Of a stretch of 64,000 bases of DNA, positions 47,310 through 56,420 are shown piece by piece. Origin of the DNA: Gemmatimonadetes bacterium 13_1_40CM_69_22 (GTDB taxonomy: Bacteria > Gemmatimonadota > Gemmatimonadetes > Gemmatimonadales > GWC2-71-9); NCBI GenBank assembly GCA_001917665.1, contig MNEL01000031.1, positions 10,040 to 74,039 on the forward strand. The letters are read 5' to 3'. Numbering within the stretch: the stretch's first letter is position 1; every line of letters starts with the position of its first letter. The translations under genes were made by a program, and so were the position numbers. The notes under the pieces were generated by a model that was not told the origin of the DNA, searched no databases, and worked only from the letters and a program-made list of their open reading frames with translations.

Positions 47310-48386
47310 CTACTCGAGCTCGCGCGTGACGGTGATCGCGCCCGGACTGCCGGCGGTGACCTTCCCGATCCGCATGAAGGTGGCCCCCGCCTGCTGCGGC
47401 GGCTGCGCCAAGGCGCGCTCGAGCGCGTCGCTGCGGTCCGGCGCGACTGCGATCAAGAGGCCGCCCGACGTCTGCGCGTCGCATAGCAGCACGCGGTCTA
47501 CGGCGGCGACGTCGGGGGCGAACGTGACGGCGTCCTTCAGGCTCTCGACATTGCGCGTCGTCCCGCCCGGGATTGCCCCGCGCTCCGCCAGCTCGCGGGC
47601 CCGGGGCAGGAATCCGACCCGATTCGCCGCGATCATGGCCGAGGCGCCACTCGCCTGTAGCAAGCTGTGCAAGTGACCGAGCAGGCCGAATCCCGTCACG
47701 TCCGTGGCCGCATGCACGCCGACCCCGACCATGGCGCGCGCGGCCGCGGCGTTCAGCGTGGTCATCACCATGATCGCCCGCTCGAGCTCCGCCTCGCTCA
47801 CGAGGTCGCGCTTCAGGGCCGTCGTCAGCACCCCGGTGCCGATCTGTTTCGTGAGCACCAGGACGTCGCCCGGCTTCGCGCCGGCGTTCGACACGATCCG
47901 GTCCGGATGCACCTCGCCGATTACCGCCATGCCGTATTTCGGCTCCGGGTCGTCGATCGAATGCCCGCCCAGCACGAACGCGCCAGCGGCACGGGCCACG
48001 TCGGCGCCCCCCCGCAGCACTTCACCCAGTAGATCGTAGGGGAGCGTGTCGCGCGGCCAGCCGACTAGGTTCAGGGCGAGCAGCGGCGTCCCGCCCATCG
48101 CGTACACGTCGGAGAAAGCGTTGGCGGCGGCGATGCGTCCGAAGTCGTAGGGGTCGTCGACGATGGGCGTGAAAAAGTCCACCGTCGCCACGATCGCGCG
48201 GTCGGCCGACAGGCGAAACACTGCCGCGTCGTCGCGCGTGGCGGCGTCGACGAGGATCCGGGGATCCGTCGCAACGGGCACGTGACGCAGGACCTGCGCC
48301 AGCTCGGCAGGGCCGAGCTTGCAGGCTCAGCCCGCGCCGTGCGAGTAGCGCGTCAGCCGGATGGCGGTCATGAGTTCGGGAGACAT
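47310..48386 (-). CDS. selD: selenide, water dikinase with predicted UGA-encoded selenocysteine at residue 20
   Basis: Reading through TGA 48329-48327: MSPELMTAIRLTRYSHGAG-U-ACKLGPAELAQVLRHVPVATDPRILVDAATRDDAAVFRL; body ATVDFFTPIVDDPYDFGRIAAANAFSDVYAMGGTP, GGHSIDDPEPKYGMAVIGEVHP, TDVTGFGLLGHL. Confidence 0.9.
48293..48325 (-). promoter_or_regulatory. candidate bacterial SECIS hairpin immediately 3' of the selD UGA
   Basis: Minus strand CCTGC-A-AGCTCGGC-CCT-GCCGAGCT-GGC-GCAGG: 8-bp apical stem plus 5-bp basal stem. Confidence 0.6.
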
Positions 48387-48404
48387 GGAGCTACCGAAGA
48401 TACC

Positions 48405-48782
48405 CTATCCGAGTCTCCAGGCGAGCATACCACCCGCCGCTACGTAACGGGCCACGTCGAGCGATGCGTGCGCCAGCAGCGCGCGCTGCCGCGGCGGCTC
48501 CACATACTGCCACAGGACGAGGCGCCGCGGGAAAGCGACGAGCAGTCCGACCAGGAAGAACAGCAGCCACCAGCCGCCCGCACCCAGGGAGTCGAACCAC
48601 AGCGAAGCGAACAGCGTCACCACGGCGGCCTCGGCGAGGCGCCACCCGATCTCCCAGCGGTTGAACGACCACACGACGGCGGGCTGGCCGATCGCCTGGT
48701 CCCAGCGGTATCCGATCGGTGGCGCGACGGCGAAGAGGATGGCTACTGGCAGCCAGGCGGCGACGAGCCGGCCGAGGGTCAC
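48405..48782 (-). CDS. hypothetical integral membrane protein
   Basis: 125 aa, several hydrophobic segments, 4-bp overlap with upstream gene stop. Confidence 0.6.
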   Translation of the reverse strand: MTLGRLVAAWLPVAILFAVAPPIGYRWDQAIGQPAVVWSFNRWEIGWRLAEAAVVTLFASLWFDSLGAGGWWLLFFLVGLLVAFPRRLVLWQYVEPPRQRALLAHASLDVARYVAAGGMLAWRLG

Positions 48783-50488
48783 CGCCGGCGGCGCTCCGGG
48801 GGCACGTAGCCGGGACCCCTGAGCCCGCGTCCGGGCCGCGCCGCCGTGAGCGCACCGTGGTCCAGCACCTTCTGCCCGTTCACGAACACGTAGGCGAACC
48901 CGACGGACGGCTGGTGCGGCCGCTCAAACGTGGCGCGGTCGGCCGCGGTGTTGGGGTCGAAGATCGTGATGTCCGCGGCCATGCCGGGCGCGAGCAGGCC
49001 GCGGTCCCGCAGGCCGACGCGTTGGGCGGCGAGCGAGGTCATTTTCCGGACGGCGAACTCGAGCGGGAACAGCTCGAGCTCGCGCACGTAGTGGCCGAGG
49101 ATGCGCGCGAAGCTGCCATAGGCCCGCGGGTGCGTCCCGTCCTTGCCGAACGGCCCGTCGGGGGCGACGCCCCCCGCGTCACAATCCACCGCGACCCACC
49201 ACGTCTTCATGGCCTCCCGCACGTCCGGTTCGCTCATCGTGAAGTAGATCGCCCCGGTGCGGCCGTGGTCGGCGATCACGATGTCGAACAGCGTCTCGAT
49301 GGCGTCGGCGTGGCGGGCGCGGGCGATCTCGCTCAACCGCTTCCCGTCGAGGTAGTGCAGCGAGTCCTGGAACGGGCCGGCGATGAGCACGCCGTCGGCG
49401 CCGCCGGCGTTCTCGTAGGTGCTCTCGTCCCCGAGGGCGGGGCGAAGCATCTCCTGGTGGACCCGGGCGCGGGTCGCCGGCTCCTTGAGCCGCGCGATGA
49501 GCGAGTCCATCCCCCCGGAATGCGCCCATTGCGGGATCGACGCGTCGAGCGACGTGGCGGCGGCGATGTACGGGTACTGGTCGGCGGTGACGTCGAGACC
49601 GGCGGACCGCGCCGAGTCGATTTTCGCCAGGATGTGCGGCATCCGGCCCCAGCGCGGCTTGCCCGACACTTTGAGGTGCCAGATCTCGACCGGGATGCCC
49701 GCTTCGCGCCCGATCCGGAACGCCTCCTCGAGGGCGGCGTCCTCGTGAGCGGCTTCGTTGCGGATATGGCTGGCGTAGATGCCGCCGTGGCGTCGCGCGG
49801 CCCTGGCGAGGGCGATCAGCTCGTTGGTCGGCGCGTAGATCGCCGGGGCGTACAGCAGGGCGGTCGACACACCGAGCGCGCCCTGCTCCATCATGGTGTC
49901 GACGAGGGCCGTCATGTGCGCCAGCTCCGCCGCCGTCGCGCGGCGGTTCTGGAACCCGATGACGGCCGCGCGCACCTGCGTCGCGCCTACGAAGGTCGCG
50001 ATGTTGAGGGTCGAGCCTGTGCGCGCGAGGTGGGCGAAGTAGCCGTCCAGGTCGCGCCAATCTTCGCTGAGCCCGTACTTCTTCATGAGCTCCGAGTCCA
50101 ACGCTGCCAGCGCGTCGGTGAGCGGAGCGACCGAGCCGCCCTCGCCCGTCACCTCGGTGGTGATGCCCTGCGTGACCTTGCTCAGGGCCCGGTTGTCGAT
50201 CAGGACGTTGGTCTCCGACTGGCCCAGCATGTCGATGAATCCGGGCGCGACAACGAGGCCCGAGACGTCGATCGTCTCGCGGGCCTGGGCGCCGTTCAGG
50301 AAGCCGACGCCCACGATCCGGTCCCCGGCGATCGCCACGTCGCCCCGGTGCCGCGGGTTGCCGCTCCCGTCCACGATCCAGCCGCCCCGGAAGAGCACGT
50401 CGTAGCTCCCCTTCCCCCTTCCCCCTTCCCCGTTCCCACACCCAGCCAACAGCAGGAGCAATCCCAGGACCGGCTTTATTTCGCCCAT
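48779..50488 (-). CDS. N-acyl-D-amino-acid deacylase/D-aminoacylase family lipoprotein
   Basis: LLLLLAGC lipobox; YDVLFRGGWIVDGSGNPRHRGDVAIAGDRIVGVG, GLVVAPGFIDMLGQSE, ASHIRNEA, PRAYGSFARILGHYVRE. Confidence 0.92.
   Translation of the reverse strand: MGEIKPVLGLLLLLAGCGNGEGGRGKGSYDVLFRGGWIVDGSGNPRHRGDVAIAGDRIVGVGFLNGAQARETIDVSGLVVAPGFIDMLGQSETNVLIDNRALSKVTQGITTEVTGEGGSVAPLTDALAALDSELMKKYGLSEDWRDLDGYFAHLARTGSTLNIATFVGATQVRAAVIGFQNRRATAAELAHMTALVDTMMEQGALGVSTALLYAPAIYAPTNELIALARAARRHGGIYASHIRNEAAHEDAALEEAFRIGREAGIPVEIWHLKVSGKPRWGRMPHILAKIDSARSAGLDVTADQYPYIAAATSLDASIPQWAHSGGMDSLIARLKEPATRARVHQEMLRPALGDESTYENAGGADGVLIAGPFQDSLHYLDGKRLSEIARARHADAIETLFDIVIADHGRTGAIYFTMSEPDVREAMKTWWVAVDCDAGGVAPDGPFGKDGTHPRAYGSFARILGHYVRELELFPLEFAVRKMTSLAAQRVGLRDRGLLAPGMAADITIFDPNTAADRATFERPHQPSVGFAYVFVNGQKVLDHGALTAARPGRGLRGPGYVPPERRRR
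50406..50437. repeat. C/T-rich heptamer repeat (TTCCCCC-like) in D-aminoacylase 5' coding end
   Basis: CTCCCCTTCCCCCTTCCCCCTTCCCCGTTCCC; encodes GNGEGGRGKGS just after the lipobox Cys. Confidence 0.85.
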
Positions 50489-51843
50489 GTCTTCCTCAAC
50501 GAATCGGGTTGGATCAAGCGTCCGCGCAGCATCACCCAGGCGATCCGCCGCGTCGCCAGGATGCCCCTCAGCGGATCGCCGTCGAGCACCACGAGGTCGG
50601 CGACCTTCCCGGCTCCGAGCAGGCCGAGCGAATCAGCGTGCAGCAGCTGGGCGCCCTTGCGCGTCGCCGCGGTGATCGCCTCGAGGGGCGTGAAGCCCGC
50701 GGCCACCAGCAGGCCGATCTCTTCGTGGAGCGACAGGCCCGGCACGAGCAGCTGGTTCGCGGCGTCCGATCCAGCGGCGACCAGGCCTCCGGCGCGCTTG
50801 AACTCGCGCACGAACTGATCCTGGTGCGGTCGCGCGCGGCGGAACGCCTGGAAATCGGCGGAGCGCCAGCGCGTGCGCTGGAGCAGGCCGGAGACGTCGC
50901 GCACGCTGGCGGCGGCCGTCGGAACGTCTTCCATCCCGGGACGCAGCAGCAGCGTGGGGTTGTCGAGCCGCGCGAGCATCTCGTGCAGCACCAGCGTGGG
51001 AACGACCGCGACGTGCGTCGCTGCCAGCGCCCGGGCGACCCGCGCGACCGAGGCGGAGTCGAGCGACGCCCAACCGCTTTCCTCGAGCGTCCACCCCGCG
51101 AGGAAGCGATCGTGCGCGCTCAAGTACGGCGCCGGATTGCGCGCCGCGGCCTGCACCACGCCCGCCATGTGCTCGAGCGAGGCCACGCCGGCCTTCGCCG
51201 CCGTCACCGCGTCAGTCTTGCCGAGGTGCGCCGCCACCGGGAGCCGCAACGTGGCTGCCTCGTCCATGAGGGGGGCCAGCAGCGGCGGCGTGATCTTGGT
51301 GTAGATCTTGAGCAGGTCGGCGCCGACCACGGCCCGCTGGTCGACCGCCCTGCGGGCGTCGCTACCGGTGGCGACGCCGGTCGCCGTGGGATACGTGGGA
51401 GGGACGCCGTCGATCATCGCCCCCGCGGTGAACACGCGCGGCCCCAGCACCGAGCCGAGGTTGCAGTCGTTCCGGAGCGCGAGCGCCGAATCGGTGGTCA
51501 TCGCGCCCAGGTCCCGCACCGTGGTCACACCCCACGCGACATAACGCTCCACCGCCCAACGCTCCACGTGCGCGTGCGCGTCGATCAGGCCCGGGATCAC
51601 CGTCTTGCCGATCAGGCTGATCTCTCTGGCGCCCCGCGGCACTGGGATCTCGTTCACGCGGGCGACGGCCTCGATGTGGCCGCCCCTGACGAGGATGAGG
51701 GCGTCCTTCACCGGCTCGCGGCCGGAGCCGTCGATCAGGGTGGCGCCCGCGAGCGCGATCACGTCGTCGCCGGCGGGTTTGCAGGCCGCTAACAAGAACA
51801 CCACGGCAGCGGTCAGGCGGACCGGCGGAGGGCAGCCCTTCAC
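50476..51843 (-). CDS. amidohydrolase family lipoprotein (imidazolonepropionase-like)
   Basis: VFLLAAC; ATLIDGSGREPVKDALILVRGGHIEAV, GKTVIPGLIDAHAHVERW, GADLLKIY, AGSDAANQLLVPGLSLHEEIGLLVAAGFTPLEAITAAT. Confidence 0.92.
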   Translation of the reverse strand: MKGCPPPVRLTAAVVFLLAACKPAGDDVIALAGATLIDGSGREPVKDALILVRGGHIEAVARVNEIPVPRGAREISLIGKTVIPGLIDAHAHVERWAVERYVAWGVTTVRDLGAMTTDSALALRNDCNLGSVLGPRVFTAGAMIDGVPPTYPTATGVATGSDARRAVDQRAVVGADLLKIYTKITPPLLAPLMDEAATLRLPVAAHLGKTDAVTAAKAGVASLEHMAGVVQAAARNPAPYLSAHDRFLAGWTLEESGWASLDSASVARVARALAATHVAVVPTLVLHEMLARLDNPTLLLRPGMEDVPTAAASVRDVSGLLQRTRWRSADFQAFRRARPHQDQFVREFKRAGGLVAAGSDAANQLLVPGLSLHEEIGLLVAAGFTPLEAITAATRKGAQLLHADSLGLLGAGKVADLVVLDGDPLRGILATRRIAWVMLRGRLIQPDSLRKTWAK

Positions 51844-52298
51844 CTGGGGTCGCTTGACGTGTGGTCGTGCAGGATCAGCCAGCGGTCGCCCCGCCTCTGG
51901 AGGAGCAACGTGAACGGCCCGCTCGCGACGACCGAGTCCCCGCGGTGCAGCGCGAAGCGCGCGGTGCAGAGAGCGAGGTCGAGCGTGAGCGGCCGGACCC
52001 GGACTTCCTCGAAGCTCAGCGAATCGCGCGTCTTGCCGGGCGCGAAGTAGGTGGTCTTATAGCGGTCGTAGAGTTTTTGCCACCCGTACTGCGCGTGGCC
52101 GCCCGTGACGTAGCTCGTGAGCGAGTCGCGGGCGTAATCGCTCATGAAGCCGGCCAGGTCCCCGCGGTTCCAGTCTGCCGCGCTGCGCGCCAGCGCGCCC
52201 GCGATCTCGGCTTGCGGATCGCCGACCGGAACCTTCGGGGCCGAGCATGCGGCTGCCAGCACGGCCGCCGCGCCCCACGCCGAACGTCCCACGCCCAT
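51840..52298 (-). CDS. NTF2-like/DUF4440-type small lipoprotein
   Basis: AAAVLAAACSAP lipobox; ADWNRGDLAGFMSDYARDS...GDRWLILHDHTSS. Confidence 0.78.
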   Translation of the reverse strand: MGVGRSAWGAAAVLAAACSAPKVPVGDPQAEIAGALARSAADWNRGDLAGFMSDYARDSLTSYVTGGHAQYGWQKLYDRYKTTYFAPGKTRDSLSFEEVRVRPLTLDLALCTARFALHRGDSVVASGPFTLLLQRRGDRWLILHDHTSSDPR

Positions 52299-52334
52299 GA
52301 CAGTCTCGCTCCGTTCCGAGGTGCCGCTAAACGT

Positions 52335-52390
52335 ACCGCGGGAGCGCCTCGAGGAGATGGCTCGAGCCATCCAAAAGGCGCTCCCGCGGT
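52335..52390. repeat. nested perfect inverted repeats (15-bp outer stem, 16-bp inner palindrome)
   Basis: ACCGCGGGAGCGCCT ... GATGGCTCGAGCCATC ... AGGCGCTCCCGCGGT. Confidence 0.95.
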
Positions 52391-52406
52391 GCCGTGCTGA
52401 GGTGTG

Positions 52407-52670
52407 CTAGCGGCGACGCCGCCTCGCCGCTTTCTTCTTCTTTCCGCCCCGCTTGGCCTTCGCCTTCGGCCGCTTCTTGCCTGCCTTCTTCGCCTTAGGC
52501 CGCTTCGCCACCTTCTTCTTCCGCGCGGGCGCCTTGCGCCGCGGGGCCGCCGCCGGCTCGTCCATCAGCGGCGCCGGGCTCGGCATCGGCGGTGGCGACG
52601 GTGGGTACATCGGCTCCATCATGCCGGGGCCAGTCCAGCTGCTCTCCGAGAAGTCGTTTGGCTCGAGCAT
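52407..52670 (-). CDS. histone H1/Hc1-like Lys/Arg-rich protein
   Basis: MLEPNDFSESSWTGPGMMEPMYPPSPPPMPSPAPLMDEPAAAPRRKAPARKKKVAKRPKAKKAGKKRPKAKAKRGGKKKKAARRRRR. Confidence 0.75.
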   Translation of the reverse strand: MLEPNDFSESSWTGPGMMEPMYPPSPPPMPSPAPLMDEPAAAPRRKAPARKKKVAKRPKAKKAGKKRPKAKAKRGGKKKKAARRRRR

Positions 52671-53036
52671 CGGATCTCCTCTGCTGGTTGTCCGTGGGCG
52701 TGGCTTATAGCTTACGCCGGGAATGCTGCCACGCAAGTGATCACGCGACCACATTGCGCCGCGCTATGCCAGCTGCCGACGCTCGTCGCGGCGCAGGCGG
52801 GCCCGCGACCCATCTGGTCCGGGCTACGAGCTGCTTGTGCCGCGGCCGGCGCCCGCTCGGGGCGAGCGCTCCAGGGCCCTCAGCCTGCTCGCCTTGCGGC
52901 GTGCGGGCGACACGCTCGTCGCGGCGCTCCCAGGTGTGGCGGGCTCGTCATATGACGTTCCAATCCGCACCCCAGGCGGAGTCGTTCGGGTGAAAGCGGT
53001 TATGCCCCCGTGCCGGTACCGAGGTGACAAGTTAGC

Positions 53037-53065
53037 TTGACAACGACACTTACGGGCATTTACGT
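53037..53065 (+). promoter_or_regulatory. possible promoter TTGACA-17-TTACGT
   Basis: Perfect -35 hexamer, 17-bp spacer, weak -10 directly upstream of 53076 CDS. Confidence 0.35.
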
Positions 53066-53075
53066 TGGCGCCGTT

Positions 53076-55352
53076 ATGACGGCTCGCGCGTTTGTGATCT
53101 GGATCACGTTCGCCCTTCCCGGGCGCCTCATCGCCCAGAACGTGTCCGAAGTTCAGGTAGCTCCACCAACCGTCACAGTGAAAGTGGGGGAGCGCAGCGG
53201 CCTCCTCGCCACTGCGTTCGACCGCGCGGGCAACGTCATCCCGACCGTCCGGTTCATCTGGTCCTCGAACAACGTCTCGGTCGCCCGCGTCGACAACGAC
53301 GGCACCGTCACCGGCGTGGCCGGCGGCGTCGCCATCGTCGAAGCGCGCGTGGGTCCGCGCAAGGGTCAGGCCGCGGTACAGGTGATCGGCGCACCCGCCG
53401 CTGGTGGACAAACGAGCACGCAGCCGCAGCCCCCCGCCCGACCGGCCGAGCCGCCGGGGGGAGTGGATCCGTTCGCTGGTCAGCCGCCGGGCACGGGCCC
53501 AGCCGCGGTGCTGCGCATCGAGCCGCCGACGGTGTACCTGCTGCCGTCCGAGAACACGCGCGTCGTGCCGCGGGCGCTCAAGGACGACGGCTCGCCCGCC
53601 GCGCCGGTCGCCGCGACGTGGAAGTCGCTCCGCCCCGACATCGCGAGCGTGGACCAGAACGGCGTGATCGTCGCGTTGTCCGCCGGCCAGGGGACCGTGC
53701 AGGTGACGAGCTCGACGGGCCTCACCGCCACCGCGCCGGTGGTGGTGCAGCCAAGCGACATCGCGATCCTTGAGCCGAGTCCGGTCGCGCTCGGGCCCAA
53801 CGAGGTCGACACGCTGCATGTGGTCGTGCCGGGACAGGGCGGGCGAGTCGTGAGCCCCCTGACGATGCAATGGTCCTCGGCAGATCCCAACGTTGCACGC
53901 GTCTCGCTCACCGGCGTCGTGACCGCGGTGGCGCCCGGCAAGACGACGCTCTCCGTTTCCGGGCTGCTGCAAACCAAGAGCGTGGACATCGTCGTGCACA
54001 AGACCGTGGACCGCTTGTCCGTCATCCCCACGCAAAAGGCGGAGGTGCCGCTGCCGATTCAGGGGACGACGAAGTTTCAGGTGCAGGCACTCGCGCCTGA
54101 CGGGACACCCGTGCCCGAGGCTCCGATCCGGTGGAGCGTGGCAGATTCGTCGCTCGCGAGCTTCGACGCCGCCACTGGGTTACTGACGGGAAAGAAGTCG
54201 GGGAAGACGTCGCTGACGGCCAAAGGCCCGGGACTGGGGCTCGTGGCGACGTGGCAGATCCGGGTCATCGCGGCCGGTCTCAAGCTGTCCGCCACGCGAC
54301 TCGGTCTGCCGCTCAACCGGCGGTACGGGTTGCGCGCCAGCTTCGCCGACGAGACGGGGACCGTTATCGGGCCAGCGACTGGCGTGACGTTCGCTTCCGA
54401 CAACCCGCCAGTCGCCGCCGTCGCCGAGGACGGCACCGTCACGGCGGCGGGGTACGGGCACGCGCACATCACCGCCTCGGCCCCGGGGGGGAAGCGCGCC
54501 GCGGTCGCCGTGTTCGTGCAGGGGGAGATCGTGCTCGCGAGCTCGCGATCGGGGCGGCTCCAGCTTTACTCGGCTGAGCGCTCGAACCTCGCTCAGCTGC
54601 GCAAGGTATTGGACGACTCGTCCACGGCCACCGACCCCGCGTACTCGCCCGACGGCTCGCGCATCGCGTTCGTGTCGACCCGCGACGGCCGGCCGGAGAT
54701 CTATGTGATGGACGCGGACGGCACGGACGCGGCCCGCCTCACGAACTCTCCAGGTGTGGACGGCGATCCGTCGTTCACCGCCGACGGGCAGGCCGTGGTG
54801 TTCCACTCCAATCGCACCGGCCACCGGCAGATCTTTGTGCAGGCGATCACAGGCTCGGACGCCATCCAGCTTACCCAGGAGCCGGCGGACAACTCGCAGG
54901 CGAGCGTCTCGCCGGACGGCGAGACCATCGCGTTCGTATCGAGCCGCGACGGCAGCGATGACATCTGGCTGATGTCGCGGGACGGCTCGAGCCAGCGCAA
55001 TCTCACGAAATCGCCGCAGCTCAAGGAACGCAGCCCGCACTTCCTGCGCGACGGCTCGCTCGCCTTCCTGCTCGAAGGGAAGGACGGCGGCCGCACGGTC
55101 ACGCAGGTCGTGAAGACGGACCTGGCGACGGGCCGCATGGCTCCGCTCACGGGGACCGATCTCGTGATCGGCGACTTCGCCGTCTCCCCAGCGGGCGACC
55201 TGCTGGCGCTCGTGGTCAACGTCCAGAAGAACGTGTCGAAGGTCTACATCCAGCCGGTCGGGACGGGGAGCGGGGGCGGGGGAGGGGGCGCCCCAGTCGC
55301 GATCCCCACGACCGGCGCCGAGCAGATGGTGTCCGCGACGTTCATGCCCTAA
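53076..55352 (+). CDS. secreted protein with repeated Ig-like (Big_2) domains and TolB-like propeller
   Basis: Repeated VARVDNDGTVTGVAGGVAIVEA-type Big_2 motifs; C-terminal DPAYSPDGSRIAFVSTRDGRPEIYVMDADGTDAARLTN. Confidence 0.85.
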   Translation: MTARAFVIWITFALPGRLIAQNVSEVQVAPPTVTVKVGERSGLLATAFDRAGNVIPTVRFIWSSNNVSVARVDNDGTVTGVAGGVAIVEARVGPRKGQAAVQVIGAPAAGGQTSTQPQPPARPAEPPGGVDPFAGQPPGTGPAAVLRIEPPTVYLLPSENTRVVPRALKDDGSPAAPVAATWKSLRPDIASVDQNGVIVALSAGQGTVQVTSSTGLTATAPVVVQPSDIAILEPSPVALGPNEVDTLHVVVPGQGGRVVSPLTMQWSSADPNVARVSLTGVVTAVAPGKTTLSVSGLLQTKSVDIVVHKTVDRLSVIPTQKAEVPLPIQGTTKFQVQALAPDGTPVPEAPIRWSVADSSLASFDAATGLLTGKKSGKTSLTAKGPGLGLVATWQIRVIAAGLKLSATRLGLPLNRRYGLRASFADETGTVIGPATGVTFASDNPPVAAVAEDGTVTAAGYGHAHITASAPGGKRAAVAVFVQGEIVLASSRSGRLQLYSAERSNLAQLRKVLDDSSTATDPAYSPDGSRIAFVSTRDGRPEIYVMDADGTDAARLTNSPGVDGDPSFTADGQAVVFHSNRTGHRQIFVQAITGSDAIQLTQEPADNSQASVSPDGETIAFVSSRDGSDDIWLMSRDGSSQRNLTKSPQLKERSPHFLRDGSLAFLLEGKDGGRTVTQVVKTDLATGRMAPLTGTDLVIGDFAVSPAGDLLALVVNVQKNVSKVYIQPVGTGSGGGGGGAPVAIPTTGAEQMVSATFMP

Positions 55353-55359
55353 GCCGCCG

Positions 55360-56406
55360 ATGCGCGCTTGCGTTATCCGCGCGACCGGCGGCCTCGATCG
55401 CCTGCAGCTTGCCGATGTCCCCCTCCCCGCGGAACCGCTGGGCCCTCGTGACGTGCGTGTCGCGCTCCGCGCCGTGGCGCTGAACCACCTCGACCTCCTC
55501 GTCGTGCGCGGGCTACCGGTGGAGCACCGCTTCCCCCACATCCTGGGCGCGGACGGGGCGGGAGTCGTGGACGCCGTCGGTGCGCAGGTCCGCTCCGTCA
55601 AGCTTGGCGACCGCATCATGATCAACCCCGGCATCTCCGACTACACCTGCGACTACTGCCGCGTCGGCGAGCATTCGTTGTGTGTGAACTACCGCCTGCT
55701 CGGCGAGCACGTCTCGGGGACGCTGTGCGAGTCGATCGTCGTCCCCGAGCAGAATGTCGCCATCATCCCGACAGTGACCCCGCCGCTCAGCTGGGCCGAA
55801 GCCGCCGCGTTCTCCCTTGTGACGCTGACGGCCTGGCGCATGGTCGTGACGCGGGCGCAGCTCGCGCGTGGCGAGACGGCGCTCATCTGGGGGATCGGAG
55901 GAGGCGTGGCGCTCGCCGCGCTGCGCATCGCGAAGCTGCGCGGAGCGCGGGTGATCGTCACCAGCTCGAGCGACGCGAAGCTCGCGGCGGCACGGCACCT
56001 CGGCGCCGACGTGACGCTGAATCACCGCACCCAGAAGGTGTCCCAGGAGGTCCGCGTGCTGACGGGCAAGCGGGGTGTGGACGTAGTGATCGAGAACGTC
56101 GGAGCGGCGACGTGGGAGGAGTCGCTGCGGTCGCTCGGTCGCGGCGGCCGACTGGTGAGCTGCGGCGCCACGACCGGCCCCAAGGTTGCGATCGACCTCC
56201 GGCGGCTCTTCTGGTATCACTGGAGCATTCTGGGTTCGACGATGGGGAACGACGCTGAATACCGCGAGATCGTGCGGCTGCTGGCGAGCGGCGAGCTGCG
56301 GCCGATCGTCGATCGCGTGTTTCCCCTCGAGCAGGTCCGTGCGGCGTTCGAGCGGTTGGACAAAGGGGAGCAGATGGGGAAGATCGTGGTGGAGATCGGC
56401 ACCTGA
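55360..56406 (+). CDS. zinc-type alcohol dehydrogenase/quinone oxidoreductase family (MDR)
   Basis: HILGADGAGVVDAVGAQVRSVKLGDRIMINPG, CDYCRVGEHSLC, ALIWGIGGGVALAALRIAKLRGARVIVTSSSDAKLAAAR. Confidence 0.93.
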   Translation: MRACVIRATGGLDRLQLADVPLPAEPLGPRDVRVALRAVALNHLDLLVVRGLPVEHRFPHILGADGAGVVDAVGAQVRSVKLGDRIMINPGISDYTCDYCRVGEHSLCVNYRLLGEHVSGTLCESIVVPEQNVAIIPTVTPPLSWAEAAAFSLVTLTAWRMVVTRAQLARGETALIWGIGGGVALAALRIAKLRGARVIVTSSSDAKLAAARHLGADVTLNHRTQKVSQEVRVLTGKRGVDVVIENVGAATWEESLRSLGRGGRLVSCGATTGPKVAIDLRRLFWYHWSILGSTMGNDAEYREIVRLLASGELRPIVDRVFPLEQVRAAFERLDKGEQMGKIVVEIGT

Positions 56407-56420
56407 AGAAAGCTCGGCAG

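Noticed and set aside
53095-53110. CRP-like palindrome TGTGATCTGGATCACG
   Set aside because: Lies within the signal-peptide codons (FVIWITF) of the Big_2 protein, downstream of the putative start; likely coincidental
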